Below, piece after piece: positions 1 to 8,210 of a DNA stretch of 64,000 nt (positions within the stretch are counted from its first letter, which is position 1; every line of letters starts with the position of its first letter). Below the pieces are notes generated by a model. The model was not told where the DNA came from. It did no database searches and worked only from the letters and a program-made list of their open reading frames with translations. The stretch spans positions 407,521 through 471,520 of the forward strand of contig NZ_JAHXBU010000091.1 in the NCBI RefSeq assembly GCF_020178975.1, given 5' to 3'. The DNA is from Cesiribacter sp. SM1 (lineage in GTDB: Bacteria > Bacteroidota > Bacteroidia > Cytophagales > Cyclobacteriaceae). The position numbers were made by a program, and so were the translations under genes.

Positions 1-1
1 G

Positions 2-175
2 GAGTTTGAACAGCTCTCCGCCGACAGCAGCAAACTCACCATGCATATCGTGTACAAATCAGTAGCAGACAGAGACCAGATGCTGAAACTACCCTTTGGA
101 CAGGGCATTAACATGGCCCATAATCGGTTACAGGACGTTGTCAGCAAATCCAAATATCATGGCAAAGAGCAATAA
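2..175 (+). CDS. SRPBCC/AHSA1-family protein, C-terminal fragment cut by window edge
   Basis: Frame 2 is open from the window edge to a TAA at 173-175 and encodes about 57 residues, including HIVYKSVADRDQML and FGQGINMAHNRL. This matches the C-terminus of AHSA1-like SRPBCC proteins (START-like lipid/ligand-binding fold), where a final long helix follows the last strand. The beginning lies outside the window. The stop overlaps the start of the DoxX gene by 17 bases, so the two are probably translated as one unit. The ligand cannot be inferred. The family call rests on remembered C-terminal motifs only. Confidence 0.7.
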   Translation, partial: EFEQLSADSSKLTMHIVYKSVADRDQMLKLPFGQGINMAHNRLQDVVSKSKYHGKEQ

Positions 176-539
176 AATCATCTATTGGGTTGCTACCGCC
201 TGGCTTGCATTAGGTATGCTATCTACCGGAATAGTACAGTTGCTGAAAATGGAAGAGGAAGCAGATAACATTACGAAACTGGGCTATCCTCCCTACCTGC
301 TAAGCTTACTGGGTATATGGAAAATTTTAGGAGTTGTAGCAGTGCTTATCCCTAAATTTCCTTTGCTAAAGGAATGGGCCTATGCAGGCTTTTTCTTTGC
401 CATGTCGGGAGCCACATTCTCACGCATGGCTGCGGGAGATTCCCTGAATGAAGCTTTTCCCTCCCTGCTACTGCTAATCCTGACGGTGGTGTCGTGGTAT
501 TTCAGACCTGCAGACAGAAAAATCAATTCTGCTACCTGA
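159..539 (+). CDS. DoxX family membrane protein
   Basis: A protein of 126 residues from the ATG at 159 (MAKSNKIIYW). The longer frame from 96 would run far into the preceding SRPBCC gene, so the inner start is preferred. It has four hydrophobic helices and the DoxX-like pattern LGYPPYLLSLLGIWKILG followed by KEWAYAGFFFAMSGA. DoxX-family proteins are small four-helix inner-membrane proteins, some linked to quinone or thiosulfate redox chemistry, but most are uncharacterised. A paralogue lies at 32938-33327 next to a VOC gene. Its pairing with SRPBCC here suggests related small-molecule detoxification modules (inference). Confidence 0.8.
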   Translation: MAKSNKIIYWVATAWLALGMLSTGIVQLLKMEEEADNITKLGYPPYLLSLLGIWKILGVVAVLIPKFPLLKEWAYAGFFFAMSGATFSRMAAGDSLNEAFPSLLLLILTVVSWYFRPADRKINSAT

Positions 540-676
540 TTAAATAGTTTAGAAGCATTCCCTGAGCGATACCAGAAATCCAGCCGGTGCACCTGCTGTA
601 TAAGGCAGAGCACTTTGAGTTAAGATTTAGAAGTTATACAGTTAGTGTCCCAATCAAAAAGCGTTACTCATACATT

Positions 677-1252
677 ATGAACAACATGGTTAGCAGCAAA
701 AAGCAGTTAGCGCCAGCACAAGGTGCAGCACTACTCAACACATTGAAATCCCGTTTTCAGAAAAACCCAGACCGCCACAAAGGCCTTGTCTGGTCAAAGG
801 TACAGGCAAAGCTGGAGGCTAATCCAGAAAAGCTATGGTCACTCAACGAAATGGAAAGGACTGGTGGCGAACCGGATGTTGTTGGGTATGATGATAAAAC
901 GGGCGAATACCTTTTTTTTGATTGTTCAGCGGAAAGTCCTAAAGGCCGCAGAAGTGTTTGTTACGACTGGGATGCCCAGGAGTCGAGGAAAGAACATAAG
1001 CCGGCAAATAATGCCATTGATATGGCAGCAGCCATGGGAGTTCAGCTTTTAACCGAAGAACAATACCGGGCCTTGCAGCAGCTTGGAAACTTTGATATGA
1101 AAACCTCGAGCTGGATCATCACACCTGCTGCAATCCGGGAGCTTGGTGGCGCCCTCTTTGCTGATTTTCGCTATGGTAATGTGTTTGTGTATCACAACGG
1201 CGCACAGTCTTATTATGCCGCCAGGGGGTTCCGTGCTTCACTAAGGGTCTAG
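677..1252 (+). CDS. DUF4256 family protein
   Basis: A protein of 191 residues from the ATG at 677 (MNNMVSSKK); the open frame extends to 587 but the upstream part is not conserved-looking. The sequence carries features I associate with DUF4256: WSLNEMERTGGEPDVVGYD, the block GEYLFFDCSAESPKGRRS, and NAIDMAAAMGVQLLTEEQY near residue 120. It is soluble with no signal peptide. The function of the family is unknown. It stands alone with no tight operon partner. Confidence 0.8.
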   Translation: MNNMVSSKKQLAPAQGAALLNTLKSRFQKNPDRHKGLVWSKVQAKLEANPEKLWSLNEMERTGGEPDVVGYDDKTGEYLFFDCSAESPKGRRSVCYDWDAQESRKEHKPANNAIDMAAAMGVQLLTEEQYRALQQLGNFDMKTSSWIITPAAIRELGGALFADFRYGNVFVYHNGAQSYYAARGFRASLRV

Positions 1253-1473
1253 GTTTAGTACTCCAGCAACATTTAGCACAGCCAGGTTTTTCCACAAAGG
1301 CAGAGGCTTCCTTTGCCTTTGCACCTCAAAATCATTACCTTATCATCAGAACAATCAGACTGGTGGCCGGCACCCGGTGCGCAACATCCGGTGGCCGGTG
1401 GGCGGTGCTCTACACCACTTGCCCTGCAGCTGCATTTTCAGGAGCAGTACATGAGTAAACAGACAGCAAAAAC
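1253..1473. other. Intergenic, GC-rich repeated block
   Basis: No gene is seen. Around 1361-1410 there is a GC-rich stretch in which GGTGGCCGG occurs twice close together, with short related GGTGC pieces between. It may be a slipped-strand duplication. No clear hairpin-plus-T-run terminator is visible. Confidence 0.4.
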
Positions 1474-2202
1474 ATGAAAATCTGCATTGCACAGATCAGG
1501 CCCTATAAAGGTAATATTGCTGCCAACACTAAAGCCCACCTGGGGTTTATAGAGCTTGCTGTGTTCTTACAGGCCGATGCCATATTTTTCCCCGAGCTGT
1601 CCCTCACCTGTTATGAGCCTGAACTTGCCTTTGCACTGGCTACCGAGCAGGAAGCACTCCAGCTCAGGCCATTTCAGCGCATCAGCGACAGCAGCCATAT
1701 TGCAATAGGGCTTGGCCTGCCCGTTAAATCCTTAACAGGCGTGCAGATCGGCATGGTGATTTTTCGGCCCGGGCAGCCCCGCTTAACCTACTCCAAACAA
1801 CAACTCCATACCGACGAATACCCATATTTTGAGCCGGGCAGCGGGCAGCTCATCCTGCAGCTGGCCGGTAAAAAGATTGCCCCTGCCATCTGCTACGAAA
1901 GCCTGCAGCCTGCCCATGCCGAAAATGCCTTTAACATGGGTGCACAAATTTACCTGGCAAGTGTGGCTAAGTCGGCCAGCGGAGTAACCAAAGCCCGGCA
2001 ATATTATCCTGAAGTAGCCGGCAAATATGCCATGCCCGTACTCATGGCCAACAGCATTGGCTTCTGCGACAATTTTTTAAGCGTTGGCAACAGTGCCGTA
2101 TGGTCAAAAACAGGGGTGCTGCTCGGGCAGTTGGATCAGGATACTGAGGGAATACTGGTTTTTGATACCGAAACCGAAGAAGTTGTTCAACAGCTGGTTT
2201 AA
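1474..2202 (+). CDS. Carbon-nitrogen hydrolase (nitrilase superfamily)
   Basis: A protein of 242 residues. The catalytic triad of the nitrilase superfamily is visible: Glu41 in FFPELSLTCYEP, Lys108 in TYSKQQLHTDEYPYF and Cys140 in PAICYESLQP. Such enzymes hydrolyse or condense amides and nitriles through a cysteine thioester. The length is near the 250-280 usual for amidase-type members. The substrate cannot be told. It is cytoplasmic (no signal peptide) and monocistronic by spacing. Confidence 0.88.
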   Translation: MKICIAQIRPYKGNIAANTKAHLGFIELAVFLQADAIFFPELSLTCYEPELAFALATEQEALQLRPFQRISDSSHIAIGLGLPVKSLTGVQIGMVIFRPGQPRLTYSKQQLHTDEYPYFEPGSGQLILQLAGKKIAPAICYESLQPAHAENAFNMGAQIYLASVAKSASGVTKARQYYPEVAGKYAMPVLMANSIGFCDNFLSVGNSAVWSKTGVLLGQLDQDTEGILVFDTETEEVVQQLV

Positions 2203-2289
2203 CCAGAGCACATTAGTGCTTACTCAACGATAAGAACTACTCAGGCTACTGATAGAACAAAGCTTTTGAAACTCTAAATACAGGTACCC

Positions 2290-2353
2290 ATGAACAGATT
2301 TTTTATTATTACAATCCTGATGTATCTGACTGCTTCTCCCCTGTTTGCACGTT
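2290..2353 (+). pseudogene. Orphan signal-peptide fragment
   Basis: An ATG at 2290 opens a 21-codon frame reading MNRFFIITILMYLTASPLFA plus R, then a stop at 2353-2355. It is a good Bacteroidota signal peptide with an Ala cleavage site but no mature protein. The stop falls exactly where a different frame begins to resemble an acetyltransferase tail. The best reading is the 5' stub of a lost secreted-protein gene joined to other sequence by a deletion. Confidence 0.4.
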
Positions 2354-2354
2354 A

Positions 2355-2453
2355 GGTTTTACAGAAGAAGGTATTTTAAGGGAGCATTACAACTGGAACA
2401 ATCAACTTTTTGATTCAGTGGTTTTCTCTGTATTAAAGTCTGGATTCATATAA
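2355..2453 (+). pseudogene. C-terminal remnant of a GNAT acetyltransferase
   Basis: The frame from 2355 reads GFTEEGILREHYNWNNQLF then DSVVFSVLKSGFI and stops at 2451-2453. This is the typical C-terminal end of RimJ/RimL-type GNAT N-acetyltransferases (GF.EEGxxRxxxxWNGxxxDSVxxSxL). Nothing upstream in the frame codes for the acetyl-CoA binding core. It is therefore a truncated remnant, abutting the signal-peptide stub at 2290-2353. Confidence 0.6.
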
Positions 2454-2523
2454 GCGCCTGCGCAAAACACTACGCTGATTTTGGCAGAAGTGATCTGATA
2501 AGATTTACTGGAAACTAAACTAT

Positions 2524-3408
2524 ATGAAGGGAACATATCATTCTTCAGCAATGGTGAAAAAAGGCCTATCCCCTATCGTGGGGGCTAACGAACTGTTAGC
2601 CCTGCATCAGCAGCAAGATTTTATTCTTATTGATGTGAGTAATAGTCATGATGCCTTTACCAATTACCAGAACAGGCATTTGAAGGGCGCCTTGTTTGTT
2701 GACTTAAACGCACAGCTTGCCGATATAAAAGATGATTTCAGCAAGGGCGGCAGACACCCCCTGCCTACAACAGAACAATTTTCCAGAACACTATCAAGCC
2801 TGGGCATTACCAAAAACAGCCATGTAGTTGTATACGATGATAAAAGTGCTGCGAACTCAGCTGCACGTTTTTGGTGGATGTTGAAAGCCGCAGGCCATGA
2901 GTGGGTACAGGTTTTGAATGGGGGGTTGCAGGCGGCCCAAAAAGCAGGATACCCGCTGGAAAAAGATATTAACCAACCCCAACAAGCAGAACCATATAAA
3001 ATAGAAAAGTGGCAGCTTCCTTTGGCTGATATGGCTGAAGTTGCAAGTGCAGCAACAGACGGAAAAAGCATTGTGATAGATGTTCGGGACAGTGAACGTT
3101 ACAATGGAATAGTAGAGCCTGTTGACTTAGTGGCAGGGCATATTCCCGGCGCAATTAATATTCCTTTCAAACTGAACCTGGATAGTAACGGACTCTTTTT
3201 ACCTCCGGAAGCATTACAGAAAATATACCAGGAGAGCTTTAACAGGGCACAGCCTGCTAATATGATCGTGCACTGCGGATCTGGTGTTACTGCTTGCCAC
3301 ACTCTTTTAGCGATGGCTTATGCAGGTTTTGAGCTTCCAAAGCTTTATGTAGGATCCTGGAGTGAGTGGTCAAGAAACAACCAGCCCATTGCAGCACAAA
3401 AACTGTAA
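2524..3408 (+). CDS. Sulfurtransferase with tandem rhodanese domains
   Basis: A protein of 294 residues with two rhodanese domains, about 20-140 (inactive, Asp-type loop) and 165-288. The active-site loop is CGSGVTAC with catalytic Cys251, the CG(S/T)GVTA pattern of 3-mercaptopyruvate sulfurtransferases (SseA type) rather than the CRKGVT of thiosulfate sulfurtransferases. It transfers sulfane sulfur to thiols or cyanide through a cysteine persulfide. It is probably cytoplasmic. Thirty-three bases separate it from the following methyltransferase. Confidence 0.9.
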   Translation: MKGTYHSSAMVKKGLSPIVGANELLALHQQQDFILIDVSNSHDAFTNYQNRHLKGALFVDLNAQLADIKDDFSKGGRHPLPTTEQFSRTLSSLGITKNSHVVVYDDKSAANSAARFWWMLKAAGHEWVQVLNGGLQAAQKAGYPLEKDINQPQQAEPYKIEKWQLPLADMAEVASAATDGKSIVIDVRDSERYNGIVEPVDLVAGHIPGAINIPFKLNLDSNGLFLPPEALQKIYQESFNRAQPANMIVHCGSGVTACHTLLAMAYAGFELPKLYVGSWSEWSRNNQPIAAQKL

Positions 3409-3441
3409 AGAAACTCAGTACATTGTTTATATAGGCTGTAG

Positions 3442-3888
3442 ATGCATATACAGGAAGTCAAGTTATCGCCACGCCTCAGGGCAATAGTTGAGGCACTACC
3501 CCTTTACCCTGGTATTCGGGTGCTGGAAATTGGCTGTGGCCCGGGTGCGGCCGCCAGGGCTGTGGCAAATCGTATTGGCTATGGTTATGTTCTCGCCATT
3601 GACCGATCGGCAAAAGCTATACAACAGGCCACAGCAGCCTCGGTGCAAGAAATTGCCTCCGGACGTTTACAGTTTCGCCAGCTTGCAGTTGAAAACTTAG
3701 TGCTGGAAGCTGGAGAACCATTGTATGATCTTGCTTTTGCCATGAGGGTTGGCGCACTGGACGGACGTTATCCAGGCATTGGTCAGCTGGCACTTCCACG
3801 TATAGCAAAAGCCCTTACTTTAAATGCAAAACTGTTCATTGATGGTGGCAACCCATTGCTGGAAATTCCTCTTGACAGCTACCGCTGA
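3442..3888 (+). CDS. Small class I SAM-dependent methyltransferase
   Basis: A protein of 148 residues. The SAM-binding motif I is VLEIGCGPG at residues 27-35, followed by an acidic motif II in VLAIDRSAKAI. The protein is shorter than usual for class I enzymes, ending soon after the fifth strand (KLFIDGGNPLLEIPLD), so it has little substrate-binding cap. The substrate is unknown. It follows the sulfurtransferase closely and may share its transcript. Confidence 0.8.
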   Translation: MHIQEVKLSPRLRAIVEALPLYPGIRVLEIGCGPGAAARAVANRIGYGYVLAIDRSAKAIQQATAASVQEIASGRLQFRQLAVENLVLEAGEPLYDLAFAMRVGALDGRYPGIGQLALPRIAKALTLNAKLFIDGGNPLLEIPLDSYR

Positions 3889-3934
3889 GCATGGCTGTAG
3901 CTTAAATACCCGATAAAACTCACCATTACAGAAC

Positions 3935-4342
3935 GTGAACCAAAGAATAGCCCATATTACACTGCTAGTCAGGGATTATGACGAATCCATTGAATTTTAC
4001 ACCAGGAAGTTAGGGTTCCTTGTAGTTGAAGATACTGAACTTGATGCAGGAAAAAGATGGGTACTGGTAGCGCCTCCTGGTGCAACAGCATGTTGTCTCT
4101 TACTGGCAAAAGCAACTAATGAACAACAGGCCTCACGCATAGGGAACCAGACAGGTGGAAGGGTTTTTCTCTTTCTCCATACAGATAATTTCTGGAGAGA
4201 CTACAACAAAATGCTTGAAAGAGGCATTCGGTTTATACGGCCACCAAAACAGCAAGAATACGGTTTAGTAGCCGTTTTTGAAGATTTGTACGGCAACAGC
4301 TGGGACCTTTTAGAACCAAATGTAAAGAACAAGGGACTATAG
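3935..4342 (+). CDS. VOC-family (glyoxalase/bleomycin resistance) protein
   Basis: A protein of 135 residues with a GTG start at 3935. It opens with RIAHITLLVRDYDESIEFY, the first betaalphabetabetabeta module, with the first metal-ligand position His7 in AHITLLV; the module closes with FEDLYGNSWDLLEP. The VOC fold binds a divalent metal and hosts glyoxalases, isomerases, dioxygenases and antibiotic-binding proteins; the reaction here is unknown. The GTG start and lack of a ribosome-binding site make the exact start uncertain. Confidence 0.85.
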   Translation: MNQRIAHITLLVRDYDESIEFYTRKLGFLVVEDTELDAGKRWVLVAPPGATACCLLLAKATNEQQASRIGNQTGGRVFLFLHTDNFWRDYNKMLERGIRFIRPPKQQEYGLVAVFEDLYGNSWDLLEPNVKNKGL

Positions 4343-4444
4343 ACCTACCTTCCAATTAGTTAGCTTAAGTACAGGCTATCGCAGCAGCCAAGGTGCCTCT
4401 GCAAAGTGCAGAAGGCTTCAGGCAAACTTATAAACAGAAAAGAA

Positions 4445-4993
4445 ATGGGAAAACAGTTCTCTGAAATTAGCCCCGAGCAAAAGGAATTCATAGAAAAGCA
4501 GAAACTGTTTTTCGTTGGCACAGCGGCGCAGGAAGGCAGGGTAAATATTTCACCTAAGGGCATGGATACTTTTCGGGTAATCTCTCCCAATAAGATCATC
4601 TGGCTAAACCTGACCGGGAGCGGAAATGAAACTGCAGCGCATTTGATCCTAAACAGCCGGATGACCATCATGTTCTGTGCTTTTGAAGGCAAACCCCTGA
4701 TCCTGCGCCTCTATGGAACAGCCAGATTGTACCACAGCCGTGATAGCGCTTACCAACAATTTATCCAGCTCTTTCCTGAGATTGCCGGGGCCCGCCAGAT
4801 CATAGAGATGGAGGTAGATCTGGTGCAGACCTCCTGCGGATTCGCCGTTCCCTTCATGGATTTCAAAGAAGAGAGAACACAGCTGAAATCCTGGGCGGAA
4901 AAAAAGAGCGAAGAGCAGTTGACGAACTACTGGAAAGAAAAGAACAGTCGCAGTATAGATGGCTTTGAAACAGGCATCCTGCGGGATTCATAA
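4445..4993 (+). CDS. Pyridoxamine 5'-phosphate oxidase-like flavin-binding protein
   Basis: A protein of 182 residues from the ATG at 4445 (MGKQFSEISPEQKEFIEKQ); an upstream GTG at 4406 is less likely. The split-barrel pattern FFVGTAAQEGRVNISPKGMD followed by IIWLNLTGSGNETAAHL is typical of PNPOx-family proteins. Family members bind FMN, F420 or heme and reduce varied substrates. The Cys-Gly motif TSCGFAVPFMDF near residue 140 is typical of a subgroup annotated only as pyridoxamine oxidase family. The substrate is unknown. Confidence 0.83.
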   Translation: MGKQFSEISPEQKEFIEKQKLFFVGTAAQEGRVNISPKGMDTFRVISPNKIIWLNLTGSGNETAAHLILNSRMTIMFCAFEGKPLILRLYGTARLYHSRDSAYQQFIQLFPEIAGARQIIEMEVDLVQTSCGFAVPFMDFKEERTQLKSWAEKKSEEQLTNYWKEKNSRSIDGFETGILRDS

Positions 4994-5160
4994 AGGGGCA
5001 GATGATGTGAGCTTTTCATGAATGCCCAGCCCCTTATTGGGCTGCGGAGGGTCATATATCATACACGCAATCTGTTACCAGCCTAAAAGCCCAGGCCACG
5101 CAATACTGGCACAGCAAATAATAAACAGCATTTTGTTCTAAACAAAAGATATTGTATACT

Positions 5161-5180
5161 TGTACTATACATATAGTACA
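5161..5180. promoter_or_regulatory. Perfect 20-bp palindrome, likely GntR/YtrA operator
   Basis: TGTACTATACATATAGTACA consists of two perfect 9-base arms (TGTACTATA / TATAGTACA) around a CA spacer. It lies 25-44 bases upstream of the GntR start codon, and half-site-like TAGTACA recurs at 5190-5196. YtrA-subfamily GntR regulators bind such short inverted repeats and repress their own operon, so autoregulation is the natural reading. Confidence 0.7.
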
Positions 5181-5204
5181 ATATATGTTTAGTACATAGG
5201 AGCA

Positions 5205-5573
5205 ATGATTGACTTTAAACTAGATCCTAAAACAGGCACTCCATTTTATCGGCAAATCATCGATCAGATAAAATTCGGTATTGCAACCGGAAAGCTGAAA
5301 ACAGGTGAACAATTGCCGACCGTACGCTCCCTGGCGGTGGATCTGAAAGTAAACCTGAATACAGTGGCCAAAGCATATAGAGAGCTTGAAATACAGCATA
5401 TTTTAGAAACCCAGCAGGGCACGGGCACCTTTATCGGCGACATCAGTATTCAGCTTACGGAAAAGGAGAAGCATGACAAACTGGAAGAAATATGCCATGA
5501 ATTTACCTCCATTGCCTTTAGCTATGGATTCTCGATAGATGACATCATAAACCAACTACAAAAACAGGAATAA
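5205..5573 (+). CDS. GntR-family transcriptional regulator, YtrA subfamily
   Basis: A protein of 122 residues preceded by AGGAG at 5198-5202, an unusually clear ribosome-binding site for this phylum. The winged helix-turn-helix spans residues 10-76, with PFYRQIIDQIKFGIATGKLK, LPTVRSLAVDLKVNLNTVAKA and the wing GTGTFIGD. Only about 45 residues follow, so it has the short dimerisation tail of YtrA-type regulators and no large effector domain. YtrA genes usually lead ABC-transporter operons; here it leads a slipin, a hydrolase and a MutS-like gene. The perfect palindrome just upstream suggests autorepression. Confidence 0.92.
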   Translation: MIDFKLDPKTGTPFYRQIIDQIKFGIATGKLKTGEQLPTVRSLAVDLKVNLNTVAKAYRELEIQHILETQQGTGTFIGDISIQLTEKEKHDKLEEICHEFTSIAFSYGFSIDDIINQLQKQE

Positions 5574-5656
5574 GGCAGCAGACACATAAAAAGCTATCGC
5601 AGCAAAGAGCGGTAGCCATCATGCAGACGTTGTCCGGCCTTTTAACCCTATTTACT

Positions 5657-6628
5657 ATGAAAGCAAACAAGAATATCAAGAGTGGGCTAAATGCTGTTTC
5701 AGTAACAGTGTTTGTCCTGTTGGCCGGAACTTTCGTTGCATTCTTTTACTGGGGCTACATTAACATACCGTTGCTGGTCCTTTTCCTGATTATTACTATA
5801 TTAATTACCAGCTCCATACATATTGCCGATCAGTGGGAAAAAGCTGTTGTGTTAAGAATGGGCAAATACAAAGGCCTGAAGGGTCCCGGCATTTTTTTCA
5901 TCATTCCCATTATTGACCAGGTAGATAATTTCATAGACCAAAGGGTAAGGGTTACTGACTTTACTGCCGAACAAACCCTGACAAAAGACACTGTGCCGGT
6001 AAATGTAGATGCCGTGGTGTACTGGACGGTGTGGGATGTGGAGAAAGCTGCCCTGGAGGTGCAGGAATATGTAACGGCCATAGGCTATATTGCCCAAACT
6101 GGCTTACGGGATGTAATCGGAAAGCATGAATTATCTGACCTGCTCCAGGAAAGAGATAAGGTGGCAGATGTTTTACAGCATATGCTGGATGAAAACACCA
6201 GCCCCTGGGGCATTACAATCCAGAATGTGGGCATCAAAGATATTGTGATTCCGCAAATACTGGCCGATGCCATGAGCAAGGAAGCTCAGGCAGAAAGAGA
6301 GCGCAGGGCAAGGGTAATTCTGGGTACGGCCGAAACCGAAATAGCAGAAAAGTTTGCAAAGGCCAGCCAGCAGTATATCGATAACCCTGTTGCGCTGCAC
6401 CTAAGGGGAATGAACATGCTGTTTGAAGGTCTGAAGGAAAAAGGCTCGATGGTGATTGTGCCCAGCTCTGCACTGGATACCATGAACCTGGGGGCGATGG
6501 GTGGCCTGGTTTCGCTCTCAAAAACCAATGAACCAGTGCCTGCACATAAACCAAAGCAGATCTATGAGCCGGAACAAGCAAAGATTCAGGAGCCTGAAAA
6601 AACAGATAAATCTGAAAAAACGGCATAG
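5657..6628 (+). CDS. Slipin (stomatin-like SPFH/band 7 membrane protein)
   Basis: A protein of 323 residues from the ATG at 5657 (MKANKNIKSG); the frame extends to 5621. Two adjacent hydrophobic segments near residues 12-33 and 36-54 form the N-terminal membrane hairpin, followed by the SPFH domain (ADQWEKAVVLRMGKYKGLKG, GPGIFFIIPIIDQVDNFIDQ). The coiled-coil region has AQAERERRARVILGTAETE. The C-terminal 45 residues are Lys/Glu/Pro-rich and look disordered. Slipins oligomerise into membrane scaffolds and often pair with an NfeD protease partner, which is absent here. Eighty-three bases separate it from GntR. Confidence 0.92.
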   Translation: MKANKNIKSGLNAVSVTVFVLLAGTFVAFFYWGYINIPLLVLFLIITILITSSIHIADQWEKAVVLRMGKYKGLKGPGIFFIIPIIDQVDNFIDQRVRVTDFTAEQTLTKDTVPVNVDAVVYWTVWDVEKAALEVQEYVTAIGYIAQTGLRDVIGKHELSDLLQERDKVADVLQHMLDENTSPWGITIQNVGIKDIVIPQILADAMSKEAQAERERRARVILGTAETEIAEKFAKASQQYIDNPVALHLRGMNMLFEGLKEKGSMVIVPSSALDTMNLGAMGGLVSLSKTNEPVPAHKPKQIYEPEQAKIQEPEKTDKSEKTA

Positions 6629-6695
6629 GCATATAGCCAGTCTTTGAAAACAAACAGGCGGCGGCTTAGCGGGATACGATCAAAATAAACCAGCC

Positions 6696-8108
6696 ATGGA
6701 CAAAAGCTTTTACCATTTTGCAAACTTCTTTATCATCCTGTCAGTCGCTGCCAGCGTTTTTCAGAGCACCATCCGCATTATGCTTGGTCCCGGAATTTTC
6801 TCGCTGGAATCATTTCCGATATGGTTCCTGGTAACAAGTGCTGTTACCCTGGCAGGATCATACTACATGCTGAAGTACTACTACCTTAGGCAATACAGGG
6901 CCACCTTTTATACAGGAACAATAGCTATTCTTACCGGCCTGATCCATGCCGGCATTGTTTACATCATGCTGACGTCAGGAGGGTTAGTGAGTTATGTAAT
7001 GCCCACGTTATTGATATCTGTGGGCGCTAACCTGGTATATGCCATCAGCCTGATGTTCTCCAGGGCACGCAAAAAGATCTGGCTAAAAACAGCCGGTATT
7101 TCCATCTTCATCACTGGCCTGGCGGCAGGAGCCCTGTTTATCTGGGGCATGAATGTACAGGAGGTTCAGTTGGATGGCACCCTGGAAAAAATAATTCAGC
7201 GGCTTTCACTGCTTGGTAGTTTAATACCCCTGCTGTATATCCTGAATTTTATGCTTGAGCTGAAGGAGCTAAAGGAAAACTCAGTACACACCGGCACCCA
7301 TAAATCTGAAGCTGCCCCCATGAGCATTGTGGTAATAATGGCTTTGTGTACAACGCTGGTTTTCGGCGTGCTGGTTGCCACAGAAGCTGGTTCCGCTCTC
7401 TACTGGCAGAAACAAAATGCAAAAAAAACAGAAGCGCTGGTACAGCTGTCGGACACCAGAACCTTTGTGGGCAGCAGGGGCGATACCCTGCAATACCTGC
7501 TGCTGAAGCCCCTGGACTACGAAGCTGGCAAGCCCAGCAACGATAGCAGCACCTATCCTTTGGTGGTAAACCTGCCCTATGGCGGCTACGAAGGCGCCGA
7601 GATTGCACAGATCTTATCAGTTAGTCATTACAGAAAGCATTATCCCGCATTTCTCTTCATCCCCTACTGCCCGCCAGGAAGTGGCTGGGGTGGCATTCCC
7701 GCTTATCCCGATATAGACACACTGGTTTTTGAAGCCATCGTGGCACTGGATCAGGAGTTTCCCATAGATACAAACAGGCGTTACATTACAGGCATCTCCA
7801 GGGGTGGCTACGGATCGTGGCATTTTATCACTACCCGTCCCCAAATGTTTGCTGCCGCCATACCAGTTTGTGGGGTGGGCGACCCCAGGTTTGCTCCCGA
7901 TGTTGCCAATGTAGCCGTATGGGCTTTCCATGGCGAAGAAGACAGGAACGTTCCGGTGAGTGGCTCCCGTGAAATGGTTGCGGCTATGAAAAAGGCAGGT
8001 GGAGATCCCCGCTATACTGAATTTAAAAATGAAGGACATAACATCTGGCACCTGGTGAGGGACAGCCCGGGCCTACTGGACTGGCTTTTTGCACAAAAGC
8101 GGGAATAG
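6696..8108 (+). CDS. Multi-pass membrane protein fused to an alpha/beta hydrolase
   Basis: A protein of 470 residues. The first 240 contain about seven hydrophobic segments (near 8-28, 42-60, 73-93, 99-117, 127-150, 170-190 and 214-236). The C-terminal half is an alpha/beta hydrolase of the dienelactone hydrolase/feruloyl-esterase type: nucleophile Ser368 in GISRGGYGSW, acid Asp416 in HGEEDRNVP, and His448 in EGHNIWHL; the oxyanion region resembles VVNLPYGGYEG. With an odd number of helices the hydrolase would lie on the opposite side of the membrane from the N-terminus. It sits between the slipin and the MutS-like gene, probably in one transcript. The substrate is unknown. Confidence 0.8.
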   Translation: MDKSFYHFANFFIILSVAASVFQSTIRIMLGPGIFSLESFPIWFLVTSAVTLAGSYYMLKYYYLRQYRATFYTGTIAILTGLIHAGIVYIMLTSGGLVSYVMPTLLISVGANLVYAISLMFSRARKKIWLKTAGISIFITGLAAGALFIWGMNVQEVQLDGTLEKIIQRLSLLGSLIPLLYILNFMLELKELKENSVHTGTHKSEAAPMSIVVIMALCTTLVFGVLVATEAGSALYWQKQNAKKTEALVQLSDTRTFVGSRGDTLQYLLLKPLDYEAGKPSNDSSTYPLVVNLPYGGYEGAEIAQILSVSHYRKHYPAFLFIPYCPPGSGWGGIPAYPDIDTLVFEAIVALDQEFPIDTNRRYITGISRGGYGSWHFITTRPQMFAAAIPVCGVGDPRFAPDVANVAVWAFHGEEDRNVPVSGSREMVAAMKKAGGDPRYTEFKNEGHNIWHLVRDSPGLLDWLFAQKRE

Positions 8109-8210
8109 GTATAGTGGCGAAAGATGTGTTGTACTATTAAAAAACTATTCAAAGCAAAGTCGGCGCTTTAACTCCTGGCAGATAGCTTCAGGATCAAAAT
8201 AACATTAAGA

